Shown: one piece after another, positions 1 through 7,171 of the stretch | Layout: each line of letters opens with the position of its first letter | Position numbering within the stretch: position 1 is the first letter of the stretch | Assembly (NCBI GenBank): GCA_944390485.1 | Contig: CALXPQ010000001.1 | Span: 372,001-436,000, forward strand | Reading direction: 5' to 3' | DNA: 64,000 nt | DNA from: Veillonellales bacterium | Lineage (GTDB): Bacteria > Bacillota > Negativicutes > Veillonellales > Dialisteraceae | Position numbers and translations under genes: made by a program | Notes under the pieces: generated by a model | What the model was told of the DNA's origin: nothing | Databases searched by the model: none | The model's input: only the letters and a program-made list of their open reading frames with translations

Positions 1-976
1 GACCGTCGAACGTACCGGTGAAAGCTGCTGTCGAGCCAATGGAAGCAAAGCCTGCTCCACCATTCCACTCTTTCGTAGCAGTGGCGTCGATGCTGTTGCG
101 GAGAGCGTAGCTGCCGCTAGGGTTCGTATTGATGGCCTGGAGCTGCTCCACATTTTCCACCCACATATAGCCGTTCACGGATACATTGCCGTTAAGGATG
201 TTTCCTTGTTTATCAATTTCCGTAACGGTATAGTTCTTATCCTGCCCCGAATAATCATATGTCGTCTTGCCATTTTCAGTTTTTTTCTGTACCGCATTAT
301 AACCGATGACAACATTTCCTGTATTAGTGGTGCGAATATTCGGCGTCACGGATTGCCCTTCGTCTGTCTTGATACGGTCAGCATCAATGACAATCCGATT
401 GCCTTCAAAGGTAACATCAGTGGCATTGATATTGCCGAGGCTCATGAGAACGGCGTCCTGTGTCGTTCCCTGTACGACAAAATTAGTATTTCCCGCTTTA
501 TTTATAAAATCCGTGAATGCTGCATCATTCATCTTTTTATTAGACACGTAGAGGCTGCCTACGTTGATCTGGGCGGAGTTGCCGATTTCCACGCCGGATG
601 GATTGACGATGTAGATGTTACCGCCCTGCGCGTTGATGGTCCCATAAATCTGGGACATGCTGTTGCTCTTGTCATAATTGAGCGTATTAAAATTATTTTT
701 GTCCGAAGTAAAATTTACCGTGGCGTTGGCTCCCACATTAAAGCCTTTATCCCATACGATGACCGCATTCTGATTATTTTGATGAATGTCCATCTGTGTG
801 CCGTTGGGAGTAATAGTTCCCGCAGCGTCTCCGCCTATAAAATGGCCGCCATCAGGAAGCGTGCCATTGGGTATGGGACTATTCGCCGCCAGCGCGGCGG
901 GCGCGGCGAGGCAGAGCGCGGCCCCGGCGAAGAGGCCCGCGAGGACGCGGCGTTTCAGATCATTTCTGTATTTCAT
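1..976 (-). CDS. Filamentous hemagglutinin-type exoprotein (TpsA), N-terminal part, cut by window edge
   Basis: This is the secreted partner of a two-partner (type Vb) secretion system. The frame is open from the ATG at 976 to the window edge, giving 325 residues. A GGAGG ribosome site precedes the ATG, 25 bases after the end of the TpsB gene. Residues 1-30 form a Sec signal peptide ending APAALA. The next roughly 200 residues look like the TPS secretion domain that TpsB recognises: Asn-rich, beta-helical in style, with an NPSG motif near residue 125 where the family usually has NPNG or NPNL. Around residues 290-325 the pattern GFASIGSTAAFTGTFDG resembles GLUG-type repeats of large adhesins. 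The coding sequence is visibly more AT-rich than tpsB. The passenger function (adhesin, toxin or other) lies outside the window and cannot be assigned. Confidence 0.85.
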   Translation of the reverse strand, partial: MKYRNDLKRRVLAGLFAGAALCLAAPAALAANSPIPNGTLPDGGHFIGGDAAGTITPNGTQMDIHQNNQNAVIVWDKGFNVGANATVNFTSDKNNFNTLNYDKSNSMSQIYGTINAQGGNIYIVNPSGVEIGNSAQINVGSLYVSNKKMNDAAFTDFINKAGNTNFVVQGTTQDAVLMSLGNINATDVTFEGNRIVIDADRIKTDEGQSVTPNIRTTNTGNVVIGYNAVQKKTENGKTTYDYSGQDKNYTVTEIDKQGNILNGNVSVNGYMWVENVEQLQAINTNPSGSYALRNSIDATATKEWNGGAGFASIGSTAAFTGTFDG

Positions 977-1001
977 CGGTTTTCCTCCGTTTTCTCATCG
1001 A

Positions 1002-2636
1002 TCAGAACATTTTATAAATCTGGAACCAGACGCGGCCGTCGTGGTCTTCCGGTTCGGACCGGTCGGGACGGGCGTCGATCTTCCGGGCGAAGTCGAGCTG
1101 GGCGTACCAGTCGTTCGGCATGGCGTAGCGCAGGCCCACGCCCCAGCCGTAGAGGTGCTCGGAGCGCTGGAAGGCGCGGTCGTTCGCATAGCCCGCGTCG
1201 AGGAAGACAGCCGCCTCGAGGCCTTCCACCCCCGTGGCGCGGCGCACTTCGAAAGTACCGAGCCAGCCGGCATCGCCGTAGCCGTCGCCGTTCCCGTAGG
1301 CGCGGACGCCGTTCATGCCGCCGAGATAGAACTGCTCGCTCCCGTCGAGAGGCCGGTTCGCGAACTGCCAGGAGCCGCGGAAGCGGTAGTTCCACGGGCC
1401 GTCGTACCAGATCTTGAAGAGGTCGCCGGTGAGCTTGTGATAGCTGCCGTCAAGGTAGGAGCCACCATCGGTGGACATGTCGCCGTACCAGTAAATGACG
1501 TCGTACTGGAGAAATTCGTTCGGCGCGTACTGGCTGCCGGAAATGCCCACGTGCCACACGTCGGCGTCTTTCTCCATACGCAGGGTGCCGATGCCCTCTA
1601 CACGGAAACGGTATTTATTGGTGATCTTCCGGTGGTCGTAGCCGTAGATGAGGGTGACCCGGTCGGAGCGGTCGCGGTAGAGAGGCGTCAGGCCATAGAA
1701 GCTGATGCCTTCGGACTCGCCGAGGGAGTCGTAGAAGCCGTTCGTATGAAGCTCGTATTCGCTCTTGCTGTAGGCCACGCCGAGGCGGGTGCCGTCCCAT
1801 CCGACGGGCGTCTCATAGCGGGCGCTCCAGTTCTTCACGTCGTGGCTGGACATCATGCCGGAGAGGCCGATCTTGTCGCCCTGGTGGCCGGGGTTGTTGA
1901 TCTCGAGGTTGAATCCGTAGCGGTAGCGGCCGGAATAGTAGCCGCCCCCATTGTCGACGAATACGTAGTTGTTCCACACGGGGCGGCGCACGGCTTCCAC
2001 GTCGACGGCGGTGGTGCCGGGGGCGCTCCCCGGGCGGAGGACGGCGCGGGCCGTGACGCCGGGCAGGTCGTTGATGTTATTGATGGCCCCTTCGAGGGTC
2101 CGGTCGGTCATGGTCTCGCCGGGCTTCAGTTTATGAAGGAATCCTTCGAGGACGGAGTCAGCCACATCGGAGGTGTTTTCCGTGAGGGTGATCTCGTCAT
2201 AGGAGGCGACGTAGATTTTCAGTTCGAGGCGGCCGTCTTTCACTTCCTGCGGAGGCACGACGGCCTGTGCCACGGGATAGCCGCAGGATTTGGCGTAGGC
2301 GGTAAGGCGCGCGGCGAGCGTCTGGAGCTCGGCCACTTCTATGCTGCGTCCGCTGTATTCCCCGAGAAGCGCCGTGAGGCGGCCGTCCCGGTCGGGCAGC
2401 GCAAACCCGGTGAGGACGATGTCCTTCACATAGAAAGCAGGCGCCTCTTCGGTGCCGGTATTGCCGGGCCGCCAGCCCGTGTGCGACTCATCGACGACGA
2501 CGGTCTCGTCTCCGGTGCGGTTGTAGGGATGAACCGCCACCGCCTCTTTATCGAAGGTGGGAATGGGCGACTGCGCCATGGCCGTCCCGCTCATGAGAAG
2601 CCCCATGAGCAGGGCCAGAGATAGTTTTCGTTTCAT
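1002..2636 (-). CDS. Two-partner secretion outer-membrane transporter (TpsB, ShlB/FhaC family)
   Basis: This 544-residue Omp85-superfamily pore exports the TpsA protein encoded just downstream. Residues 1-21 are a signal peptide ending GTAMAQ. A ShlB-type POTRA domain follows (roughly 65-150, with the VKDIVLTG start and DGRLELKIY end typical of it), then a second POTRA-like segment (about 150-240) and a 16-strand-type barrel from about 245 to the end. The barrel ends VWFQIYKMF, close to the usual C-terminal aromatic signature. FYLGGMNGVRAYGNGD at about 450 is the conserved loop-6 VRGY motif. Length is normal for the family (about 550). The gene order tpsB-tpsA and the 25-base spacing indicate one transcript. 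The ATG at 2636 has AAAGGAG upstream, and expression probably comes from the promoters at 2713-2742 and 3048-3075. Confidence 0.93.
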   Translation of the reverse strand: MKRKLSLALLMGLLMSGTAMAQSPIPTFDKEAVAVHPYNRTGDETVVVDESHTGWRPGNTGTEEAPAFYVKDIVLTGFALPDRDGRLTALLGEYSGRSIEVAELQTLAARLTAYAKSCGYPVAQAVVPPQEVKDGRLELKIYVASYDEITLTENTSDVADSVLEGFLHKLKPGETMTDRTLEGAINNINDLPGVTARAVLRPGSAPGTTAVDVEAVRRPVWNNYVFVDNGGGYYSGRYRYGFNLEINNPGHQGDKIGLSGMMSSHDVKNWSARYETPVGWDGTRLGVAYSKSEYELHTNGFYDSLGESEGISFYGLTPLYRDRSDRVTLIYGYDHRKITNKYRFRVEGIGTLRMEKDADVWHVGISGSQYAPNEFLQYDVIYWYGDMSTDGGSYLDGSYHKLTGDLFKIWYDGPWNYRFRGSWQFANRPLDGSEQFYLGGMNGVRAYGNGDGYGDAGWLGTFEVRRATGVEGLEAAVFLDAGYANDRAFQRSEHLYGWGVGLRYAMPNDWYAQLDFARKIDARPDRSEPEDHDGRVWFQIYKMF

Positions 2637-2687
2637 GTCCTTCTCCTTTGTCCTGTTTATTTTTCATGGATCCGTGGAAAGGTACAC

Positions 2688-2711
2688 TTTCCGCATATTA
2701 ATTTGCGGAAA
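2688..2711. repeat. Palindrome at the start of the proximal tpsB transcript
   Basis: TTTCCGCA and TGCGGAAA form a perfect 8-base inverted repeat around an AT-rich 8-base centre. It begins directly downstream of the -10 box at 2713-2718, so it covers the predicted transcription start. It could be an operator or a 5' mRNA hairpin. The outer flanks GGTA (2681) and TACC (2717) extend the symmetry imperfectly. Confidence 0.55.
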
Positions 2712-2712
2712 T

Positions 2713-2742
2713 ATTTTACCGACAAGCCACCCCGCCAGTCAA
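2713..2742 (-). promoter_or_regulatory. Proximal tpsB promoter (P2)
   Basis: On the minus strand, TTGACT (2742-2737) and TAAAAT (2718-2713) are separated by 18 bases, close to the sigma-70/SigA consensus. The predicted start lies near 2706, giving a leader of about 70 bases before the tpsB ATG. Confidence 0.6.
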
Positions 2743-2819
2743 GATATATAGTTCTTATAATTATAAATTTTCGGCTCTTTTTAACGAGAATTTCTGTCAT
2801 GTTTGCCCGTTTCAGCAGG

Positions 2820-3041
2820 TTCCGGGACGCATCGCGACCACCCCTATGCTTTGCAGCCAAAGAAGGGGATGCCTCTTCCCCTTCTTTGGCTTTCCATCCA
2901 CCTCTTTGCATCCACCCCTGTCCGCCGGGCTTTTTAGACCGATGCGGCCGGCCTGACCGAGCCTTCCCTGCCGGCCTTCCCGCGCCCCTGCCGGCGAAAA
3001 TTTCTTCACGCCCCGCCGTCTGGGACGTAATGCGTCCCAAT
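2820..3041 (-). ncRNA. Candidate structured leader RNA upstream of tpsB
   Basis: This stretch has no convincing gene and holds strong RNA-like structure when read from the distal promoter at 3048-3075. The 5' end carries GGGACG-CATTA-CGTCCC (within 3021-3039). The same GGGACGCAT can instead pair perfectly with ATGCGTCCC, read from 2832 to 2824, about 200 bases downstream. Between them lie two tandem 14-base repeats starting GGTGGATG (2895-2902 and 2909-2916) and a 15-bp perfect hairpin (2855-2891). The alternative pairing resembles a switching leader, but no known riboswitch class was recognised and no clear terminator is attached. Inference only. Confidence 0.35.
2855..2891. repeat. 15-bp perfect inverted repeat in the tpsB leader
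   Basis: The arms at 2855-2869 and 2877-2891 (GCCAAAGAAGGGGA and its complement, plus one flanking A:T pair) surround a 7-base loop. Neither strand has a U-tract after it, so it is not a standard intrinsic terminator. It may be an mRNA stability hairpin or part of a larger leader structure. Confidence 0.6.
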
Positions 3042-3047
3042 GAAAAA

Positions 3048-3075
3048 TTTATATTTTCCGTCAGCGCCCCGTCAA
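3048..3075 (-). promoter_or_regulatory. Distal tpsB promoter (P1)
   Basis: On the minus strand, TTGACG (3075-3070) and TATAAA (3053-3048) are spaced by 16 bases, just downstream of the pheT terminator. A second TTGACA (3086-3081) lies 11 bases upstream. The two are parts of a GGATTGAC direct repeat. Transcription would begin near 3041, at the GGGACG palindrome. Confidence 0.55.
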
Positions 3076-3114
3076 TCCTCTGTCAATCCGCAGACGGTCC
3101 GCCCTCTTTTCCCA

Positions 3115-3145
3115 CGCAAAAAAGGCCCCTTTCGGAGCCTTTTTG
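3115..3145 (-). terminator. Intrinsic terminator of pheST
   Basis: On the minus strand, GGCTCC-GAAA-GGGGCC forms a GNRA-loop stem followed by TTTTTT, 9-40 bases after the pheT stop codon. The U-tract is followed by GCGTG, a suffix shared with several other terminators in this window. Confidence 0.9.
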
Positions 3146-3153
3146 TATGCCTG

Positions 3154-5628
3154 TCAGCGGAGGGAGCAGTGAATGCCCTCGAGCGCTTTGACGATGTCTG
3201 CAATCCAGGCGTCGACTTCTTTGTCGGTGAGGGTCTTCGCGGGATCGCGGAAGACGAGGGCGTAGGCCATGCTCTTGTACCCCGCCGGGACCTGTTCGCC
3301 CTGATAGAGGTCGAAGAGGCGGAGGGATTCGAGGCAGGCGCTGCCCGCATTGATGATGACCTCTTCCACCTGCTCATTGGTGAGGTCTTCCGGCACGAGG
3401 ATAGCGAGGTCGCGTTCGTTCGCCGGGAAGCGCGGGATCTTCTCGTAGTCTGCGCCGTCGCTGTAGAATTTCGTCAGGACGGGCACGGAGAAGGTGAAGC
3501 CCCAGGCAGATTTTTTCAGTTCGCACCGCTCGGCCACCACGGGATGGAGCTCGCCGAAGCGGGCGAGGATCTCGCCGTCTTTCACAAATTCGGCGGACAC
3601 GCCGGGATGAAAGACGGGATAGGCGCTGCGGCGGATCTCGTAGTCGCGGATGCCGAGGGCGGCGAGGACGTCTTCCACGATGCCTTTCACGTCGTAGAAG
3701 TCGTACCGGCGCTGGTCATTCGGGTAGCCCGCTTCTTCGGGAGAGCCGTAGAGAAGGCCGGAGACCTGGAGTTCTTCCACAGGGAGCTCGGCGATGGGCA
3801 GCGCTTTCGGATGGTAGACGACGCCCGCTTCGAAGATGGGCACCTGCTCGTTTTTCTGAGCGAGGTTGTATTTCAGGACGCGCATGAGGCCCTGGAAGAG
3901 GTTCGTGCGCATGTCCGGGTATTCTTCGGAGATGGGGTTCACGATCGGGATGGCGTTGTACACTTCGTCGCCTTCGGGGTAGTTCAGCTCGGAGAGGCGC
4001 TTCTTGTCCATGAAGCTGTAGGTCTCGACTTCGGAAAGGCCTTCGTCGATGAGGGCGGCCTGCACGGCCATGACGACGGTCTTTTCCTTCGACATGGTGC
4101 CCTGCCGGATGGCGCTCCACGGCGTGGTGAGCGGCACGTTCGCAAAGCCGTAGACGCGGGCCACTTCTTCAGCGAGGTCGGGCATGCCTTCCAGATCGAG
4201 GCGGAAGTCCGGCACGGTGACGGTGAGCTGACCGTCTTTTTCTTCCACGCCGAAGTGGAGGCGCGTAAGGATGCCGGTCATCTCTTCGGCGGAGAGATCG
4301 ATGCCGATGTAGTCATTGATGGCCGAGACGGTGGTGGTGAGGACCTGCGGCGGCTTCGGGGAGGGCCAGCAGTCGAGCATGCCCGCAGCGACGGTGCAGG
4401 CGCCCTGTTCCTGGAGGAGCTGGGCGATGCGGTCGATGGCCTGCGAAGCGCGGACGGGGTTCACGCCCTTTTCATAGCGGCCGGACGCTTCGGAGCGGAG
4501 ACCGAGGCGGCGGCTGGTGCGGCGGATGGAGGCGCGGTCGAAGACGGCCGCTTCGAGGAAGACGTTCTTCGTGTCGGCGGTGACTTCGGAATCGAGGCCG
4601 CCCATGACGCCGGCGATGCACACGGGGCCTTTCGCGTCGCAGATGACGATGTCCGACGCGGAGAGGACGCGCTCCTGCCCATCGAGGGTGACGAAGTGCT
4701 CCCCTTCTTCCGCATGGCGGCAGAACAGGCTGTGGCCGGCGACTTTGTCGTAGTCGTAGGTGTGGAGCGGCTGGCCGAATTCGAGCATGACGTAGTTCGC
4801 CGCATCGACGACGTTATTGATGGGACGAATGCCGTTGCTGCGGAGACGGTCGCAGATCCACTCCGGCGAGGGGCCGATCTTCACGTTCTCGAGGAGGCGT
4901 CCGCAGAAGCGGCTGCAGCAGGAGAGATCGTCGATATGGACGGAGCCTCGCCCTTCGAAGGGAGCGCCGTCTTCGGTGACTTTCACTTCCGGCAGGGTGA
5001 TCTTCCGCTGGAAGATGCCCCCCACTTCCTGCGCGAGGCCGATCATGCTGAAGCAGTCCGCGCGGTTCGCGGTGAGTTCGAATTCGTAGATGATGTCGTC
5101 GAGGCCGAAGAGCGTGGTGAAATCCACGCCCACGGGGGTGTCCGGCGGCAGGATCATGATGCCTTCCTTATCCGCGCCGGGGAAGAGCACCGGATCGAGG
5201 CAGAGCTCGGGAGCGGAGCACATCATGCCCGCGGATTCGACGCCGCGGAGCTTGGATTTCTTGATCTTCACTTCGCCGATGGCGTAGCCGCCGGGGACGG
5301 AAGCGTCGTGCTTGGCCGGGACGTGCGCGCCGTGGAGCGCCACGGGGACGATCTCGCCGGACATGCCCGGCTTGATATTCGCCGCGCCGGTCACGATCTG
5401 GACGGGCGCGCCCTGCCCCACGTCGAGCTGGCAGACCACGAGGTGGTCCGCGTCGGGGTGTTTCTCCACGGAGAGGAGCCGGCCGGTGACGACGCCGGAG
5501 ATGCCCTCGCCGGGGTAAATGACGTGTTCGACCGGGATGCCGTCGACGGTGAGCGTCTCCGCCATCGCTTCCGGATCGAGGCCGCTGATATCTACAAGGG
5601 TATTGAGCCATTTCAAAGAAGCATTCAT
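3154..5628 (-). CDS. pheT: Phenylalanyl-tRNA synthetase beta subunit
   Basis: The 824-residue beta subunit of the alpha2-beta2 cytoplasmic enzyme that charges tRNA-Phe. The N-terminal EMAP/tRNA-binding domain is visible at about 40-150 (GRLLSVEKHPDADHL). The B3/B4 editing region follows (about 210-380), then B5 and the catalytic-like core. The C-terminal anticodon-binding FDX-ACB domain spans about 730-824 (FPANERDLAILVPEDL). Length is typical of bacterial PheT. The ATG at 5628 follows pheS by 16 bases, so the two subunits are co-translated from the T-box-controlled transcript. A strong terminator ends the operon. Confidence 0.97.
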   Translation of the reverse strand: MNASLKWLNTLVDISGLDPEAMAETLTVDGIPVEHVIYPGEGISGVVTGRLLSVEKHPDADHLVVCQLDVGQGAPVQIVTGAANIKPGMSGEIVPVALHGAHVPAKHDASVPGGYAIGEVKIKKSKLRGVESAGMMCSAPELCLDPVLFPGADKEGIMILPPDTPVGVDFTTLFGLDDIIYEFELTANRADCFSMIGLAQEVGGIFQRKITLPEVKVTEDGAPFEGRGSVHIDDLSCCSRFCGRLLENVKIGPSPEWICDRLRSNGIRPINNVVDAANYVMLEFGQPLHTYDYDKVAGHSLFCRHAEEGEHFVTLDGQERVLSASDIVICDAKGPVCIAGVMGGLDSEVTADTKNVFLEAAVFDRASIRRTSRRLGLRSEASGRYEKGVNPVRASQAIDRIAQLLQEQGACTVAAGMLDCWPSPKPPQVLTTTVSAINDYIGIDLSAEEMTGILTRLHFGVEEKDGQLTVTVPDFRLDLEGMPDLAEEVARVYGFANVPLTTPWSAIRQGTMSKEKTVVMAVQAALIDEGLSEVETYSFMDKKRLSELNYPEGDEVYNAIPIVNPISEEYPDMRTNLFQGLMRVLKYNLAQKNEQVPIFEAGVVYHPKALPIAELPVEELQVSGLLYGSPEEAGYPNDQRRYDFYDVKGIVEDVLAALGIRDYEIRRSAYPVFHPGVSAEFVKDGEILARFGELHPVVAERCELKKSAWGFTFSVPVLTKFYSDGADYEKIPRFPANERDLAILVPEDLTNEQVEEVIINAGSACLESLRLFDLYQGEQVPAGYKSMAYALVFRDPAKTLTDKEVDAWIADIVKALEGIHCSLR

Positions 5629-5644
5629 CTATAGTCCCTCCTGA

Positions 5645-6865
5645 TTAAAACTGTTTCAGGAATCTCATATCGTTCTCGTAGAAGAGGCGGAGATCGTCAA
5701 TGCCGTAGAGCAGCATGGCGATGCGTTCCACGCCCATGCCGAAGGCGAAGCCGCTCACTTTCGACGGATCGTAGCCGTTCAGAGTGTACACATTGGGGTG
5801 CACCATGCCGCCGCCGAGGATCTCCAGCCATTCGTCGGCGTTCGTATCGCCGTGCATGCGGGAGGCGAAGGAAATGTCCACTTCGGCGGAAGGTTCCGTG
5901 AAGGGGAAATAGCTCGCGCGGAAGCGGATCTTCGTATCGGACCCGAAGATTTCTTTCAGGAAGATCTCGAGAGTCCCCTTGAAATCGGAGAATTTGATGC
6001 CCTTGTCCACCACGAGGCCTTCCACTTGATGGAAGACCGGAGAATGGGTGGCGTCATTGTCCCAGCGGAAGACCTTGCCCGGCGCGATGATGCGGATGGG
6101 CGAATTCGGCTCGTGGCTCTGGAGGGTGCGGGCCTGCACCGGCGAGGTGTGCGTACGGAGCAGGAAGTTCATGTTTTCCGTGAGGTAGAAGGAGTCCTGC
6201 ATATCCCGCGCGGGATGGTCCTTCGGCAGGTTCAGGCAGTAGAAATTGTAGTAGTCCTCCTCGATCTCCGGCCCTTCCGCCACGGAGTAGCCCATGTTCA
6301 TGAAGGTCTTCATGATGAGGTGGAGCGCTTTATTGAGCGGATGGATATGGCCTCTCTGATGATGCCGCGCGGGGAGCGTGATGTCGATGCGCTCTTCGCG
6401 GATGCGGCGGGCGAGGTTCGCGGCCTTGAATTCGGCGCGCTTCTGCGCTTCCACCGCTTCGATCTCTTCGCGGACCGCGTTCGCCGCCGCGCCCATGACG
6501 GGGCGGTCTTCGGCGGTGAGGTCCTTCATGCCGCGGAGGATCGCGGTGAGGCGGCCTTTCTTGCCGAGGTACGCCACGCGGGCGTCCTGGAGCGCCTTCT
6601 CATCGGCGCTGGCCGAAAGCTGCGCTTTCGCTTCTTCCGCGAGGCCCTCGAGCTCCGCTTTCATGAGCTCTGCCACGGCATGGCCGAGAGCCGCTTCGGT
6701 CTCCGCCATGAGGGGCCGCTCTTCTTTGCCGAGCTTCCTGATCTCTCCAAGGACGCCGGCCAGTTCTGCGCCGAGCGCCCGTGCGGAATCTTCCTGTGTC
6801 TGTCTGTCTCTGCAGGCATCGAGCACCTGCTGTGCTTTCTGCCGCAGCGTTTCCAAATTGTCCAT
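5645..6865 (-). CDS. pheS: Phenylalanyl-tRNA synthetase alpha subunit with a duplicated N-terminal coiled coil
   Basis: The catalytic subunit that forms Phe-AMP and charges tRNA-Phe with PheT. The class II core from about residue 165 to the end is well conserved: motif 2 region RTHTSPVQAR, APGKVFRWDNDATH, and motif 3 GFAFGMGVERIAML. At 406 residues it is about 60 longer than the usual 340. The extra length is N-terminal and looks like a second copy of the tRNA-binding coiled coil: residues 1-75 (with KLGKEERPLM) align by eye with residues 80-145 (with DLTAEDRPVM), and only the second copy keeps the standard YLGKKG motif. The ATG at 6865 has AGGAGG upstream. The gene sits behind a Phe T-box. 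Confidence 0.96.
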   Translation of the reverse strand: MDNLETLRQKAQQVLDACRDRQTQEDSARALGAELAGVLGEIRKLGKEERPLMAETEAALGHAVAELMKAELEGLAEEAKAQLSASADEKALQDARVAYLGKKGRLTAILRGMKDLTAEDRPVMGAAANAVREEIEAVEAQKRAEFKAANLARRIREERIDITLPARHHQRGHIHPLNKALHLIMKTFMNMGYSVAEGPEIEEDYYNFYCLNLPKDHPARDMQDSFYLTENMNFLLRTHTSPVQARTLQSHEPNSPIRIIAPGKVFRWDNDATHSPVFHQVEGLVVDKGIKFSDFKGTLEIFLKEIFGSDTKIRFRASYFPFTEPSAEVDISFASRMHGDTNADEWLEILGGGMVHPNVYTLNGYDPSKVSGFAFGMGVERIAMLLYGIDDLRLFYENDMRFLKQF

Positions 6866-6920
6866 CCGGAATGCCTCCTGAAAAAAATAAGGGAACGGGC
6901 CGAACGGCCCCTGTGGTGAA

Positions 6921-6950
6921 ATAAAAAATCCGCCCCCGTAAAGGGGCGGA
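6921..6950 (-). terminator. T-box terminator hairpin of the pheS leader
   Basis: On the minus strand TCCGCCCC-TTTACG-GGGGCGGA is followed by TTTTTTAT, directly after the T-box sequence. When uncharged tRNA binds, the T-box sequence should form the competing antiterminator. A further GGGCC-GTTC-GGCCC stem (6897-6910) lies between this and the pheS start. Confidence 0.9.
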
Positions 6951-7136
6951 AATATTTCCGCGGTACCACCCTGATTTAGTACTCGCCAGCCTTAACGCGG
7001 CCCGGTCGCCCGCCCTACTCCATTCAGGCAGGAACTCCGGAGCGAACGTGATCTCCCATGTCTGCCGGCTTGCACCTCCTGCCGGCTCTCTGCGAAGACA
7101 TGCTGGAAATCTCCTCTCCATCCTCGTCTCGTATGG
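6921..7136 (-). promoter_or_regulatory. T-box leader (tRNA-Phe sensing) of pheST
   Basis: The hallmark AGGGTGGTACCGCGG, read from 6972 to 6958, is present, followed by an intrinsic terminator. Upstream is a Stem I region of about 100 bases with GAGAG and paired GCCGGC segments (about 7070-7090). A plausible specifier codon is TTC (Phe), read from 7046 to 7044 in ATCACGTTCGC. The T-loop UGGU would pair with the ACCA end of tRNA-Phe. Uncharged tRNA-Phe should raise pheST transcription. Confidence 0.92.
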
Positions 7137-7141
7137 TCTGT

Positions 7142-7170
7142 ATTATATCACCGGCACGGCGCGTCTGCAA
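7142..7170 (-). promoter_or_regulatory. pheST promoter
   Basis: On the minus strand an extended -10, TGATATAAT (TATAAT at 7147-7142), stands just before the T-box leader. The -35 candidate TTGCAG (7170-7165), 17 bases upstream, is weak and abuts the stop codon of the acyl-CoA dehydrogenase gene. Confidence 0.65.
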
Positions 7171-7171
7171 A

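Noticed and set aside
2657-3040. A 127-codon minus-strand frame upstream of tpsB
   Set aside because: Low-complexity Gly/Arg/Lys composition, TTG start at the palindrome with no ribosome site, and no recognisable domain. It crosses the proximal promoter, so it is treated as leader RNA instead.
786-5634. Long plus-strand frames opposite tpsB and pheT (for example 786-2624 and 3040-5634)
   Set aside because: They mirror the minus-strand genes, are rich in His/Asp/Glu/Val/Ala typical of antisense GC-rich frames, and lack domains. They are shadows.
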